Source: Bacteroidota bacterium
GTDB lineage: Bacteria; Bacteroidota; Bacteroidia; Cytophagales; Cyclobacteriaceae
DNA length: 64,000 bases
NCBI GenBank assembly: GCA_023428695.1
Contig: JAEYWY010000035.1
Span: 248,001-312,000 of the forward strand
Direction: 5' to 3'
Under the pieces are notes generated by a model. The model was given only the letters and a program-made list of their open reading frames with translations, was not told where the DNA came from and searched no databases. How positions within the stretch are numbered: the first letter of the stretch is position 1; the number at the start of each line of letters is the position of its first letter. Below are positions 17,409 through 26,007 of the stretch, piece by piece. The position numbers were made by a program, and so were the translations under genes.

Positions 17409-19874
17409 CTACTCCTCACGTAACGTATCTGCCGGGTTTGCCTTTCCCGCGCGCAACGTCTGAACGCCGACAGTAACAAAAAGCATCACGGCCACAAGTA
17501 CAAGCGTCACAATATAGACGACGGGTGAAACACTGATTCGATAAGCAAAACCTGAAAGCCACTCCCGCGCCCCGTAAATGCTGAGGGGAACAGCAAGGAC
17601 ACCGCCAATCATCAGGACGATCAAATACTCTTTACCGATCATCTGAACGAGATCGCGGATCGATGCACCAAGAACTTTGCGAACGGCAAACTCCTTTGTG
17701 CGTGTTTTCAGCGCATAGGCGACCAGTCCGACGAGCCCGGTAAATGCAATGAGCACGGCGATCCCACAAAAAACAAACAGCAATTCCACCTGAGCGCGCT
17801 CGCCTTTGTACAGGTTGTTGTACATGTCGTCGAGGAAATGATATTCCATCGGATAAAAAGGGAACAGCTCGTTCCAGACACTCGTGATTTTTCCGATGGA
17901 TTCGTCAATCGAATTTGTTTCAACCTTAATCAGGAAGGTCCGCAACCACACCGGTTCCTGAACCATAACAAGAGGATCAATTTTGTTCTTAAGAGATTCC
18001 TGATGGAAATCTTCCACAATTCCCACGACAGGTCCCGACGCGAGGGCGAGGTCACCAATAGACCAGCTTATACGTTGGCCAATTGCATCTTCCGGTGCTT
18101 TCCAGCCCAGTTGACGCATAGCGGTTTCGTTAATCAAATACGTTCGCGGCTGCGCCCGAAGATATCCCGGAAAATCAAAATCACCCGACATGTCCGGATG
18201 CTCACGTACCAGGTCAAGCGGTTCCAATGGTTTTCCTGCTGCAACTTTGATTCCCAGCACAGACGTGAACGCATGGTCAACCACCTGGATATCCATCACA
18301 GGTGCGGCAGTCGGATCGGCATTCACGCCTTCAACGAGTACGGGGCCTGCATCGTGAATCTCGCGTGATGGTACCTCCATACATGCGCTTACAGATATTA
18401 TTCCCTTCCGGCCCGAAAGCCTTGTACGGAATGCTTCAAATTTGGCCTTTACCTGATCAGGCACGCCGGGTATCGCAATCACCTGATCGCGTTTTATCCC
18501 AAGATCCTTATTCAATACATACCTGAACTGATTGTTGGCCAGCATCGCGCTCGCGATAAGCAGGATCGAAATCGCAAATTGCAACGTTACCATTACACGC
18601 TTCATGCTGAAGATCCGCTCGCGACCAGTGAACGCGAGTGCCTTGCTTGTTTTAAGCACGGTTACGGGCTTTAAAGAAGTCAGCAACGACACAGGATAAA
18701 TGCCGGCTACTATTCCACACAATAGTGCGATGCACGACAAAAACGCAACGAAGAGGATAGGTTCCGGAAGGAAATCCAAACCAAACATCTCCTTCACATA
18801 AGGAAATGCCCCATAGACTATACCACCTCCTATTGCAAGGGACACAAAATTCAAAAGGATCGATTCACTAATCAGATACGCCACGAGTTGCGGCTTTCCT
18901 GCGCCAAGAACTTTGCGCATGCCGATCTCCCTCGCCCGACCAAGTGACATCGCACTGTTAAGATTGGCAAAGTTCATCACCGCCATGACCAGTATCAGCA
19001 CACCGGCAAATCCGACGATCCGAACGTAAAGCATGCTCCCGTTCGGAATAATTTCGCGGGCGATATTCGAGATTAAATGAATATCAGACAGCGCCTGAAA
19101 GATGATGGCGTCGTTCGCAGCTTCGTCTTCAGCACTGTGGTTGCGGATGAATTCGGGCATTGCCGATTGTACATCAGCAATATTTGCATCTTTTCCGAGC
19201 ATAATGTATGTGTAAGCCCAGCCTGTGCGTTCAGATTCGTCGCGGAAGGAGAAAAGAATATCTACAGGGAGGTGAGTATTGCGCGGCAGGTCCGCCATTA
19301 CGCCCGTGACATGGTGCAGGGTTTCAGTCTGATCGAGATCGCCGATCACAAATATCTCACGCCCCAGCGGATTCTCATTCCCGAAATATTTCTTTGCCAA
19401 TGAGACAGATATCACTACCGAATTCGGCTTTGCCAATGCGTAATCGGGATTCCCGGAAACAAGATCAAAATTAAAAACGCGTAATGCATCGTTATCCGCC
19501 ACGTACGCATGCGTTGGTGTAAACTTTTCTTCACCAATCCGCAGGTACTTGCGGGCATGGTTCTGAAATCTGACAAGAGTTTCGACACCCGAAACTTCAT
19601 CGGGAAGTTTGTTGATGTAGTCAAACGGAATTCGCGCCCAGTGAGCCTGGTAGTCTGCCGAAGGTGTGTACTTGTATGTCGCACGGAAAATCCTGTCGCG
19701 GTTGTCGTGAAAGCTCTCGAAGTGCGTTTCGAAATACACGTACAGCGCCGCAAAAATGAAAACGGCAAAGCCGACGCCAAGTCCGAAAAGATTGAGTATG
19801 GTGTAAAAACGATTTCGGTAAAAACTTCGGACAAGCGTCATGAGATAATTACCCGGGATGAGAGTGAGGTTCAT
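17409..19874 (-). CDS. FtsX/MacB-type ABC transporter permease
   Basis: An 821-residue permease with two FtsX-like halves. N-terminal TM at about 23-47 (LNLFGLGVGFAVFIFAALYVYF), a periplasmic MacB-PCD-like domain, three TMs with the EIGMRKVLGAGKPQLV motif (about 320), a second periplasmic domain (about 450-680) and three C-terminal TMs with EFAVRKVLGASIRDLV. This is the common Bacteroidota layout of lone MacB-like permeases; no ATPase gene is adjacent. An alternative start is the ATG at 19841. It is convergent with the PorP/SprF gene. Exported substrate unknown. Confidence 0.92.
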   Translation of the reverse strand: MNLTLIPGNYLMTLVRSFYRNRFYTILNLFGLGVGFAVFIFAALYVYFETHFESFHDNRDRIFRATYKYTPSADYQAHWARIPFDYINKLPDEVSGVETLVRFQNHARKYLRIGEEKFTPTHAYVADNDALRVFNFDLVSGNPDYALAKPNSVVISVSLAKKYFGNENPLGREIFVIGDLDQTETLHHVTGVMADLPRNTHLPVDILFSFRDESERTGWAYTYIMLGKDANIADVQSAMPEFIRNHSAEDEAANDAIIFQALSDIHLISNIAREIIPNGSMLYVRIVGFAGVLILVMAVMNFANLNSAMSLGRAREIGMRKVLGAGKPQLVAYLISESILLNFVSLAIGGGIVYGAFPYVKEMFGLDFLPEPILFVAFLSCIALLCGIVAGIYPVSLLTSLKPVTVLKTSKALAFTGRERIFSMKRVMVTLQFAISILLIASAMLANNQFRYVLNKDLGIKRDQVIAIPGVPDQVKAKFEAFRTRLSGRKGIISVSACMEVPSREIHDAGPVLVEGVNADPTAAPVMDIQVVDHAFTSVLGIKVAAGKPLEPLDLVREHPDMSGDFDFPGYLRAQPRTYLINETAMRQLGWKAPEDAIGQRISWSIGDLALASGPVVGIVEDFHQESLKNKIDPLVMVQEPVWLRTFLIKVETNSIDESIGKITSVWNELFPFYPMEYHFLDDMYNNLYKGERAQVELLFVFCGIAVLIAFTGLVGLVAYALKTRTKEFAVRKVLGASIRDLVQMIGKEYLIVLMIGGVLAVPLSIYGAREWLSGFAYRISVSPVVYIVTLVLVAVMLFVTVGVQTLRAGKANPADTLREE

Positions 19875-19959
19875 AAGAGGGCATTTAATGGTCGCTGGAG
19901 TGAAGGAAGGTACTCAAAAACCGGTTACTTTCACAGTAAGCGTGAACGATCGGTCTCTT

Positions 19960-20217
19960 CTATCCATTGGATACACCCGGCGCGGAACTTGTGCTCAAGC
20001 TCCTGGCCTCCCGGGCAATCTCCTCCGGAAAATTAGCCAACTCAAGAAGTCTGATCGCTTTGCGGGTCTTGAGCGAACCCGGTTTCAACCTATGATCAAA
20101 ATGTAATCGCCCATTTTCTATCGTATCAAGAAGATTGCGTCGGCGCCTTTTGACGCTGGTCAGCGTAAAAGCTTTTATGAATAAAATAACAACTGCTGAA
20201 ATCAGAACGTAAACCAT
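19960..20217 (-). CDS. Small membrane-anchored protein of unknown function
   Basis: An 85-residue protein (ATG at 20217) with one N-terminal helix (MVYVLISAVVILFIKAFTL) followed by a basic stop-transfer (KRRRRNLL) and a charged, helical cytoplasmic tail (RKAIRLLELANFPEEIAREARSL). I do not recognise the family. The helix-plus-basic boundary and the absence of a competing gene support a real gene, but it is short. Confidence 0.45.
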   Translation of the reverse strand: MVYVLISAVVILFIKAFTLTSVKRRRRNLLDTIENGRLHFDHRLKPGSLKTRKAIRLLELANFPEEIAREARSLSTSSAPGVSNG

Positions 20218-20387
20218 GAATCCGGTGCCGGCCAAATCAATATATCATTAATCTGTCTCTTATTTATACGCTGAAGGGGCTAATCCGGCGGATACCGCTG
20301 CCGATATTTTATACGAAGGGTCGTCCATCAATGCATGCGGGATGTTACCTTTACCCTGCTCATTGATTCAATTAACCTGATCGAGTT

Positions 20388-22565
20388 ATGAAATTCCGGA
20401 TTCTTGTTCTGGCCACATTTGTGGTATGTCTGGCCCAGGCGCAACCTTCGCTTACGACGTCTGATTATGATCGTGCTGCCGCCCAGCTTTCTTTCAATAC
20501 AACCAAACTGGTAGACCATTCCATTCAGCCGGAGTGGCTTTCCGACAATCGTCTCTGGTACCGCAATTTAACAGCAACCGGAAGCGAGTTTGTTCTCTTC
20601 AATCCCGACACAAAGCAGCGGCAAACCGCGGCATCCAAAAACGAATTGTTCAAGATTGCCGGAATAACTCCCGACGAATCACGTTCGCCACGAAATGAAG
20701 TGCGCTCACCGGACGGAAAATACGCAGCATTTATTCGCGACTGGAACCTTTGGGTTCGCGACATTAAAACCGGCGCCGAAAAAGCATTAACCACGGATGG
20801 CATTAAGGATTTCGGTTATGCAACAGACAACGCAGGCTGGAGACATAGCGACAGAGCGATCTTAACGTGGTCTCCCGATTCGAGGAAGATTGCCACTTTT
20901 CAACAGGATCAGCGCCATGTGAAGGATATGTATCTCGTGAAGACGAAAGTTGGCGCACCCGAACTTGAACAATGGAAATATCCACTGCCCGGAGACTCTG
21001 CTGTAATCATGATACATCGCGTGATCATTCACGTTGAAGGAACACCAAAAGTTGTCCGCCTAAAGGTTGCTCCTGACCCGCGAAGGGGCACGTTGCTCGA
21101 TGATATCGCCTGGCGCGGCGGACTCATCGACGTGGTCTGGAGTGCAGACAGCGAAAATCTCGCTTTCGTGTCAACAAGTCGCGATCACCGCGAAGAAAAA
21201 ATCCGCCTGGCCAATAGCCGTACCGGTGAGGTGAAAGAACTGTTTAATGAAAAGGTTGCCACACAATTTGAATCCGGACACGACGATATAAACTGGAGAT
21301 ATCTTTCCGCAAGCAACGAGATTATTTGGTATTCGGAACGCTCGGATTATGGACACCTTTATTTGTACGACGCCAACAAAGGCACGGTTAAGAATCAAAT
21401 CACTTCCAGTGAATACATTGTGAGATCAATCGCTCACATTGATGAAAAAGCACGCCAAATCTATTTCATTGGTAGCGGTCGTGAGAAAACAAATCCTTAC
21501 TACCGGTACCTCTACCGTGTCGACTTCAATGGTAAAAACCTCACACTGCTCACACCAAACGAAGGAGACCATACAATCCAGTTTTCACGGAATCGCAAAT
21601 ACTTCACCGATTCGTATTCACAACCACACGTTCCGCCCGTACACGAAGTACGAACAGCTAAAGGTCAGCTCGTGTCGGTACTTGAGAAAACAGATGTGTC
21701 GCGTCTTGTCGCTGCAGGATGGAAGGCGCCGACTCCGTTTACGGTAAAATCCGCAGACCGAACCTGGGACCTGTATGGTTTGATGTTCACACCTCCGAAC
21801 CTTGACGAAACAAAAAAATATCCGGTAGTCGTATACATTTATCCCGGACCGCAGGGCGGAAGCGTGGGATCATGGAGCTTTATGCCTTCACGCGGAGATT
21901 GTCAGGCGCTGACGGAACTCGGTTTTGTTGTCGTTCAACTTGAAGGAAGCTGCAACCCGCGCAGGTCAAAGTCATTCCATGATGCCTGTTATGGTAACAT
22001 GGGTGAGAACACGCTGCCTGATCAGATCGCCGGTCTCAAGCAACTCGACAGCAGGTTCAAGTATCTTGACCTCGACAAAGTTGGTATCTGGGGGCATTCA
22101 GGTGGAGGCTTTGCAACATGCGCTGCATTGCTGAAGTATCCCGAGTTCTTCAAAGTGGGCGTTTCACAGTCGGGTAACCACGACAACAGAAACTATGAGG
22201 ACGAATGGGGTGAACGTTACGTTGGTTTGTTCGAGGACGCTGAAGGTAGCTCAAATTATGAAACACAAGCCAACCAGACATACGCGAAGAACCTCAAGGG
22301 CAAGTTGTTGATCGTACACGGCGGAATGGATGACAACGTACCTCCGTACAACTCCTACCTCGTTGCCGAAGCGCTGATGCGGGCGAACAAGGATTTTGAT
22401 TTTCTCCTGGTGCCGAATGCGCGCCACGGCTATGGTCGCGACAACAACTACATCATGCGTCGTCGGTGGGATTATTTCGTACGGCATCTGCTGGAGGCTG
22501 AGCCTCCGCATGAATACGAGATTGTGACGAAGCCCGACCCGCGGCTCGGCGCCAGCCGGGATTAA
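20388..22565 (+). CDS. Secreted DPP-IV-like serine peptidase (family S9B)
   Basis: A 725-residue exported peptidase with a signal MKFRILVLATFVVCLAQAQ, an eight-bladed propeller part (DPP-IV N-terminal domain, about 40-430; WSPDSRKIA, WSADSENLAF) and an alpha/beta-hydrolase C-terminal part. The nucleophile is S571 in GIWGHSGGGFA, where the usual GWSYGG has become GHSGGG; the acid is in HGGMDDNVP (about 648-649) and the histidine is H680 in ARHGYG. Expected to remove N-terminal dipeptides in the periplasm. Followed by a hairpin at 22611 and a terminator at 22680. Confidence 0.92.
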   Translation: MKFRILVLATFVVCLAQAQPSLTTSDYDRAAAQLSFNTTKLVDHSIQPEWLSDNRLWYRNLTATGSEFVLFNPDTKQRQTAASKNELFKIAGITPDESRSPRNEVRSPDGKYAAFIRDWNLWVRDIKTGAEKALTTDGIKDFGYATDNAGWRHSDRAILTWSPDSRKIATFQQDQRHVKDMYLVKTKVGAPELEQWKYPLPGDSAVIMIHRVIIHVEGTPKVVRLKVAPDPRRGTLLDDIAWRGGLIDVVWSADSENLAFVSTSRDHREEKIRLANSRTGEVKELFNEKVATQFESGHDDINWRYLSASNEIIWYSERSDYGHLYLYDANKGTVKNQITSSEYIVRSIAHIDEKARQIYFIGSGREKTNPYYRYLYRVDFNGKNLTLLTPNEGDHTIQFSRNRKYFTDSYSQPHVPPVHEVRTAKGQLVSVLEKTDVSRLVAAGWKAPTPFTVKSADRTWDLYGLMFTPPNLDETKKYPVVVYIYPGPQGGSVGSWSFMPSRGDCQALTELGFVVVQLEGSCNPRRSKSFHDACYGNMGENTLPDQIAGLKQLDSRFKYLDLDKVGIWGHSGGGFATCAALLKYPEFFKVGVSQSGNHDNRNYEDEWGERYVGLFEDAEGSSNYETQANQTYAKNLKGKLLIVHGGMDDNVPPYNSYLVAEALMRANKDFDFLLVPNARHGYGRDNNYIMRRRWDYFVRHLLEAEPPHEYEIVTKPDPRLGASRD

Positions 22566-22610
22566 TGACAAGATAGGCACTAAAGGATTGATATTCAGTT
22601 GGTTAGTTTA

Positions 22611-22635
22611 CCTCTGACTTATTGGCCGTCAGAGG
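22611..22635 (+). other. Hairpin after the DPP-IV-like gene
   Basis: CCTCTGAC-TTATTGGCC-GTCAGAGG: a perfect 8-bp stem with a 9-nt loop, 46 nt after the stop codon and not followed by a T run. Confidence 0.45.
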
Positions 22636-22679
22636 CCGGGCACGCGCGGGGCTGACTAAAAGCGGTCCAAAGGATTTTG

Positions 22680-22717
22680 ACTTCCGGTTTTTAAACCGGG
22701 AAGTTTCTTTATTTTTG
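22680..22717 (+). terminator. Rho-independent terminator-like hairpin
   Basis: ACTTCC-GGTTT-TT-AAACC-G-GGAAGT stem with one bulge, followed by TTCTTTATTTTTG. It ends the DPP-IV-like transcript. The TATTTTTG inside the tail (22710-22717) also fits a Bacteroidota -7 element and could serve the tRNA downstream. Confidence 0.55.
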
Positions 22718-22840
22718 CCGGACGAAAATCCTCGAAGGATGGCCGTTTGGCGGGAATTAGGTGAGGTTTTCAGGGGTTTTGGTGTTCTTATTTTGACGCA
22801 GCCCCCTATCGCGAACCAGCTGGGTTTGCGTAGAAATTTT

Positions 22841-22912
22841 GGCTCCGTAGTACAATGGATAGTATATCAGATTCCGATTCTGACGATGCAGGTTCGATTC
22901 CTGCCGGGGCTA
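22841..22912 (+). tRNA. tRNA-Arg(CCG)
   Basis: A full cloverleaf can be folded by hand: 7-bp acceptor GGCTCCG/CGGGGCT, D stem GTAC/GTAT, anticodon stem TCAGA/TCTGA around the loop TTCCGAT (anticodon CCG), 4-nt variable region CGAT, T stem GCAGG/CCTGC around TTCGATT, discriminator A. Total 72 nt; the 3' CCA is not encoded. The last 9 nt belong to a direct repeat that reappears at 28443. Confidence 0.93.
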
Positions 22913-22977
22913 CAAAGACAGCGTGAGTGTGAGTGTGAGAGTGAAGACTACACGTTCACGCTGTCTTTTCCTCGCTC
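22904..22977 (+). repeat. Left direct repeat (attL-like): tRNA 3' end plus hairpin
   Basis: The 29-nt segment starting CCGGGGCTACAAAGACAG is identical at 22904 and 28443, and similarity continues through a GTGAGAGTGAAG loop to TCCTCGCTC. Starting at the 3' end of a tRNA next to an integrase gene, it has the form of an integration site. Confidence 0.7.
22914..22969 (+). terminator. Hairpin and terminator behind tRNA-Arg
   Basis: AAAGACAGCGTGAGTGTG pairs with CACGTTCACGCTGTCTTT over 18 positions with two G-U pairs, followed by TTTT-like sequence; the loop is made of GTGAGAG-type repeats. It would end the tRNA transcript. Confidence 0.65.
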
Positions 22978-23049
22978 TCACCCTCCAACTGACTCTGCCA
23001 AATTCAAAGGGCAAAACCCGTCGTCAAGTGCTCACCAAACAAAACCGTT

Positions 23050-23410
23050 ATGTTTGATTTCGAAAAGCTCGTGGTTTACAAAAAAGCGAAGACATTCAAT
23101 TCTGCCATCCGACTCTTTATCAAGTCGGCAAGACTAGATCCAACTACAACAGATCAACTGATCAACTCCGCCGCGCGGCCATGAGCGCAGTCCTGAATAT
23201 TGCGAAGGATCCGGGAGGTTCAGTCGTGCTGACCGACGAAATTTCTACATCATTGCAAGGAGTTCGGTCTTTGAATGCATCGCTATCCTGGACGTATTAA
23301 AAGACGAAGAGGCTATTGACGAAAGCCTTTTCCGTCAATTCTATTCCGATGGCGAGGAGCTGTCGAAAATGCTGTTTGCAATGATTACGAGCCTGGAGAA
23401 AGGAAAGTGA
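23050..23410 (+). pseudogene. Four-helix-bundle protein (TIGR02436/bAvd-like), frameshifted
   Basis: The ATG at 23050 opens the family start MFDFEKLVVYKKAKTFN and runs to TTTDQLINSAARP before a stop. The remaining parts follow in other frames: RRAAMSAVLNIA (about 23174-23209), then EGSGRFSRADRRNFYIIARSS and onward to SFLEKGK-like end at 23410 (ITSLEKGK). The joined product would be about 119 residues, the normal size of this family (23S rRNA intervening-sequence protein and Avd relatives). At least two frameshifts break it. These proteins form small helical oligomers of unclear function. Confidence 0.8.
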
Positions 23411-23429
23411 TCCGGTTCGGTATTACGCC

Positions 23430-23457
23430 ATTATCGCATATCGCGATATGCGATAAT
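23430..23457. repeat. 28-bp perfect palindrome
   Basis: ATTATCGCATATCG at 23430-23443 is followed directly by its exact reverse complement to 23457, with no spacer. It lies 20 nt after the four-helix-bundle remnant and about 90 nt before the integrase start. It could be a recombinase or excisionase binding site, a dimeric regulator site or a cruciform. Confidence 0.8.
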
Positions 23458-23548
23458 ATTGGGTCAATCGTTGACAATTAAATGAATAGTGAGCTAATCC
23501 GGCTGCGCTGCCTTTATTTTTCAACGAAGTCCGTTCATCGGTTTCAAG

Positions 23549-24139
23549 ATGTCGGTGAACGAAAGGCACAAAACATTCTTGAACGAACAGGAGTTGTTGA
23601 TTATCTCTGAAAAGCAGATCGCCATCAAACGCCTCGAACAAGTTCGTGACATCTTTCTGTTCAGCTGCTACACGGGACTTGCTTACCGCGATGTTGCCAA
23701 ACTGACGAAATCAAATGTTGTGATCGGAGTTGATGGTGATAGATGGATCTCCACGAAACGAACAAAGACGGACACCCCCTCCAGGATTCCTTTGCTACCG
23801 ATCTCAAACTCAATCGTGAACAAGTACGATGACCATCCGGTGACCTCCTTATCAGGCAAACTCCTTCCGGTTATGAGCAACCAAAGGATGGACAGCTACC
23901 TTAAAGAGCTTACCGACCTATGTGGCATTACCAAAGATCTCACCTTCCACTGCGCAAGGCACACCTTTGCGACAACGGTCACCTTGACAAACGGCGTTCC
24001 GATCGAGACGGTAAGCAAGATGCTCGGTCATAAGAGCCTCAAAACGACTCAACATTATGCGAAGATTGTGGATAAGAAGGTGAGTGAGGATACGAGGGCG
24101 TTGGAAGGAGAGGTACAACAGAGCAATCAGCGCCACTAA
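23549..24139 (+). CDS. Tyrosine recombinase (integrase), N-terminally truncated
   Basis: 196 residues comprising only the catalytic domain. The active-site set is complete: R47 in TGLAYRD, lysine at STKRTK (about 70-73), H134 and R137 in HCARH, H161 in LGHKSL, and the nucleophile Y170 in QHYAK. Complete Bacteroidota integrases have about 400 residues with an arm-binding and a SAM-like core-binding domain ahead of this; here recognisable coding (PFIGFK) continues upstream in frame for only a few codons before a stop at 23495. The gene is next to the attL-like repeat, as expected for the enzyme that put the island into the tRNA. Function is probably lost. Confidence 0.85.
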   Translation: MSVNERHKTFLNEQELLIISEKQIAIKRLEQVRDIFLFSCYTGLAYRDVAKLTKSNVVIGVDGDRWISTKRTKTDTPSRIPLLPISNSIVNKYDDHPVTSLSGKLLPVMSNQRMDSYLKELTDLCGITKDLTFHCARHTFATTVTLTNGVPIETVSKMLGHKSLKTTQHYAKIVDKKVSEDTRALEGEVQQSNQRH

Positions 24140-24184
24140 GGATCTAACTCGATAGCTAAGCCTAGCCCGCGATTATTATATAAA

Positions 24185-24252
24185 TCACAAAATTTATATA
24201 AATTTGTGACAAAACTATTATATTTATTAACAAAAAAAGTAATAATTTGTGA
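24185..24252. promoter_or_regulatory. Operator of the AbiE-type operon
   Basis: TCACAAA at 24185-24191 and TTTGTGA at 24203-24209 form a perfect 7-bp inverted repeat across an A+T-rich 11-nt spacer, and the TTTGTGA half-site is repeated at 24246-24252, overlapping the start. AbiEi-type antitoxins are known to autorepress through inverted repeats in their promoter, so this is the likely binding region. Confidence 0.6.
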
Positions 24253-24254
24253 CA

Positions 24255-24890
24255 ATGGATCGTAGGGGACTTACAGTAAGTGATAAGATCGCTAGCCGGC
24301 TGCAGAATATGTTACCGGGTTCAATCTTCTTTATCCAAGACTTGTTGGATGAGGGAAGCGCAGAGGCTGTGCGGCAACAATTAGCTCGGTTAGTTAAAAC
24401 CCAGGCGATTAAACGCCTTTCACAAGGAATATACTTGGTTCCAAAAAAACTTGGTATTCATGGTTTCTTACTTCCCAATCCTGACGACATAGCAAACGCA
24501 ATCGCAAGACGGGATAAATCTCGAATTATTCCTACAGGGGAAGTTGCTCTTTGGAAACTAGGGCTCTCAACGCAAGTACCTTTAAACTATGTATATCTAA
24601 CAGATGGCCCATCAAGAGTAATCAAAATCGAGGAAAAGGAAGGCCAAACAAGCTACACAATAACATTTAAGCATGCTTCTCCCAAGAATTTTGCACTCAA
24701 AGGAAAAATAACCAGCCAGGTGATTCCTGCACTTAAAGCAATTGGACAAAAGAATTTAACTGTTGAAATGGCTGATAAAATTGAATCGCTGATCATGCGT
24801 GAAGACCTTGAAGACCTAAAACACGATATATCTATTGCGCCCGCATGGATTGCTAAATTAATTCGACAATCGTTTAACAGCTATAAGTAA
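24255..24890 (+). CDS. abiEi: AbiEi-like antitoxin/transcriptional regulator (DUF6088)
   Basis: A 211-residue protein with an N-terminal winged-helix part (KIASRLQNMLPGSIF, GSAEAVRQQLARLV, AIKRLSQGIYLVP) and a C-terminal alpha/beta part (PTGEVALWKLGLSTQVP, VIKIEE, KLIRQSFNSY). This is the AbiEi-like type IV antitoxin layout, in which the protein represses the operon and protects the cell from the nucleotidyltransferase partner. A GTG at 24249 is an alternative start two codons upstream. It is separated from abiEii by only 2 nt. A+T-rich codon usage differs from the flanking chromosome. Confidence 0.85.
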   Translation: MDRRGLTVSDKIASRLQNMLPGSIFFIQDLLDEGSAEAVRQQLARLVKTQAIKRLSQGIYLVPKKLGIHGFLLPNPDDIANAIARRDKSRIIPTGEVALWKLGLSTQVPLNYVYLTDGPSRVIKIEEKEGQTSYTITFKHASPKNFALKGKITSQVIPALKAIGQKNLTVEMADKIESLIMREDLEDLKHDISIAPAWIAKLIRQSFNSYK

Positions 24891-24892
24891 AA

Positions 24893-25894
24893 ATGAAAGA
24901 TTGGATAAATAAAAAAGAAAAAGATAGGCGCGATGTTCTTCAACTGGTCGCTTCAAAAGCGAACCTTCCTAATTATATGATTGAAAAGGATTGGTGGGTC
25001 ACTGCTGCTCTGGAGGCCATTTTTACTTCTGATCTTAATCGCCATTTTGTCTTTAAAGGCGGTACATCTCTTAGTAAGTCATGGAACTTACTCTTCCGAT
25101 TCTCCGAAGACATTGATATTGTCATTGACAAAGCACTGTTTGGATTTGGTGACGACCAAGTTTTAGGACGATCTCAACGCGAAAAGATGCGTGATGCCGC
25201 CCATGCTTATATAATGGAAACAGTTCAACCAATGCTTCAAGCAAGGCTGCTTGCGTTAGGGATTCCCAGCAAGGAATTCAAACTGTATGCAGAAGAAAGC
25301 AAAAGCTCTGATCAGGATCCAACCGTTCTGTTTCTGGATTACGCCTCGCTAACACAGATAACAAACGATTATACAAAAGCGCAGGTAAAAATCGAAATCG
25401 GTGTACGTGCTATGATGGAGCCATACGAAACGAGACCGATTAGTTCATTACTCTCTCAGCATTTAAACATAAACGAGGGCGTTGGTGTAAGTACCGTTTT
25501 GCCTCAAAGGACATTTTGGGAAAAATCGTTTTTGCTTCACGAGTTATTTCAGAAACCAATTGAGAAAATGGATATCGCGAGAATGTCGCGCCATTGGTAT
25601 GACTTGCATTATTTAATAAATGCAGGGTTTGCGAGTAAAGCAATGGAAGATAAAGCACTCTATGATGCTATCCGCAACCATCGAAAGGTCTTTACTAAAG
25701 TTCCAGGTGTTGACTATGACACATTGTCCCCAAAGGGTTTCGGACTTTTTCCCCCGAAAGAAAAGGAGCCAGACTGGAACAATGACTATAAAAAGATGAT
25801 CGAAAGCTATATTTACAAAGGAGCTCCAGAATTGGCTGTGTTATCTGCCTCTATCGGTGGTCTGACAGAAGACTTCAAGAAATTACAATATTGA
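24893..25894 (+). CDS. abiEii: AbiEii-type nucleotidyltransferase toxin
   Basis: A 333-residue DNA polymerase beta-type nucleotidyltransferase. Motif I is GGTSLSK (residues 56-62) and the metal-binding acids are D73 and D75 in SEDIDIVID; the leading EKDWWV segment (31-36) and the C-terminal RHWYDLHYL are also typical of the DUF1814/AbiEii family. Such toxins block translation by nucleotide addition to tRNA and protect against phages by abortive infection. All key residues are present, so the pair looks functional. Confidence 0.9.
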   Translation: MKDWINKKEKDRRDVLQLVASKANLPNYMIEKDWWVTAALEAIFTSDLNRHFVFKGGTSLSKSWNLLFRFSEDIDIVIDKALFGFGDDQVLGRSQREKMRDAAHAYIMETVQPMLQARLLALGIPSKEFKLYAEESKSSDQDPTVLFLDYASLTQITNDYTKAQVKIEIGVRAMMEPYETRPISSLLSQHLNINEGVGVSTVLPQRTFWEKSFLLHELFQKPIEKMDIARMSRHWYDLHYLINAGFASKAMEDKALYDAIRNHRKVFTKVPGVDYDTLSPKGFGLFPPKEKEPDWNNDYKKMIESYIYKGAPELAVLSASIGGLTEDFKKLQY

Positions 25895-26007
25895 CATTGA
25901 CGTAAAACGAATAGAGCTGGCATTGATTGGAACTTCCGCCTAGCAAAACGGTTGACAGGCAATGTGAAAATCGACTGACTACACTTCATTTAGCAAAGTA
26001 ACAGATT

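Noticed and set aside
22710..22717. TATTTTTG as a firm promoter of the tRNA
   Set aside because: It lies in a terminator tail, 124 nt ahead of the tRNA, and no -33 element stands at the right spacing; kept only as a remark.
22841..22912. Possible second tRNA at the right repeat (28430-28451)
   Set aside because: Only the last few bases of the T arm and acceptor are present; no D or anticodon arm can be folded.
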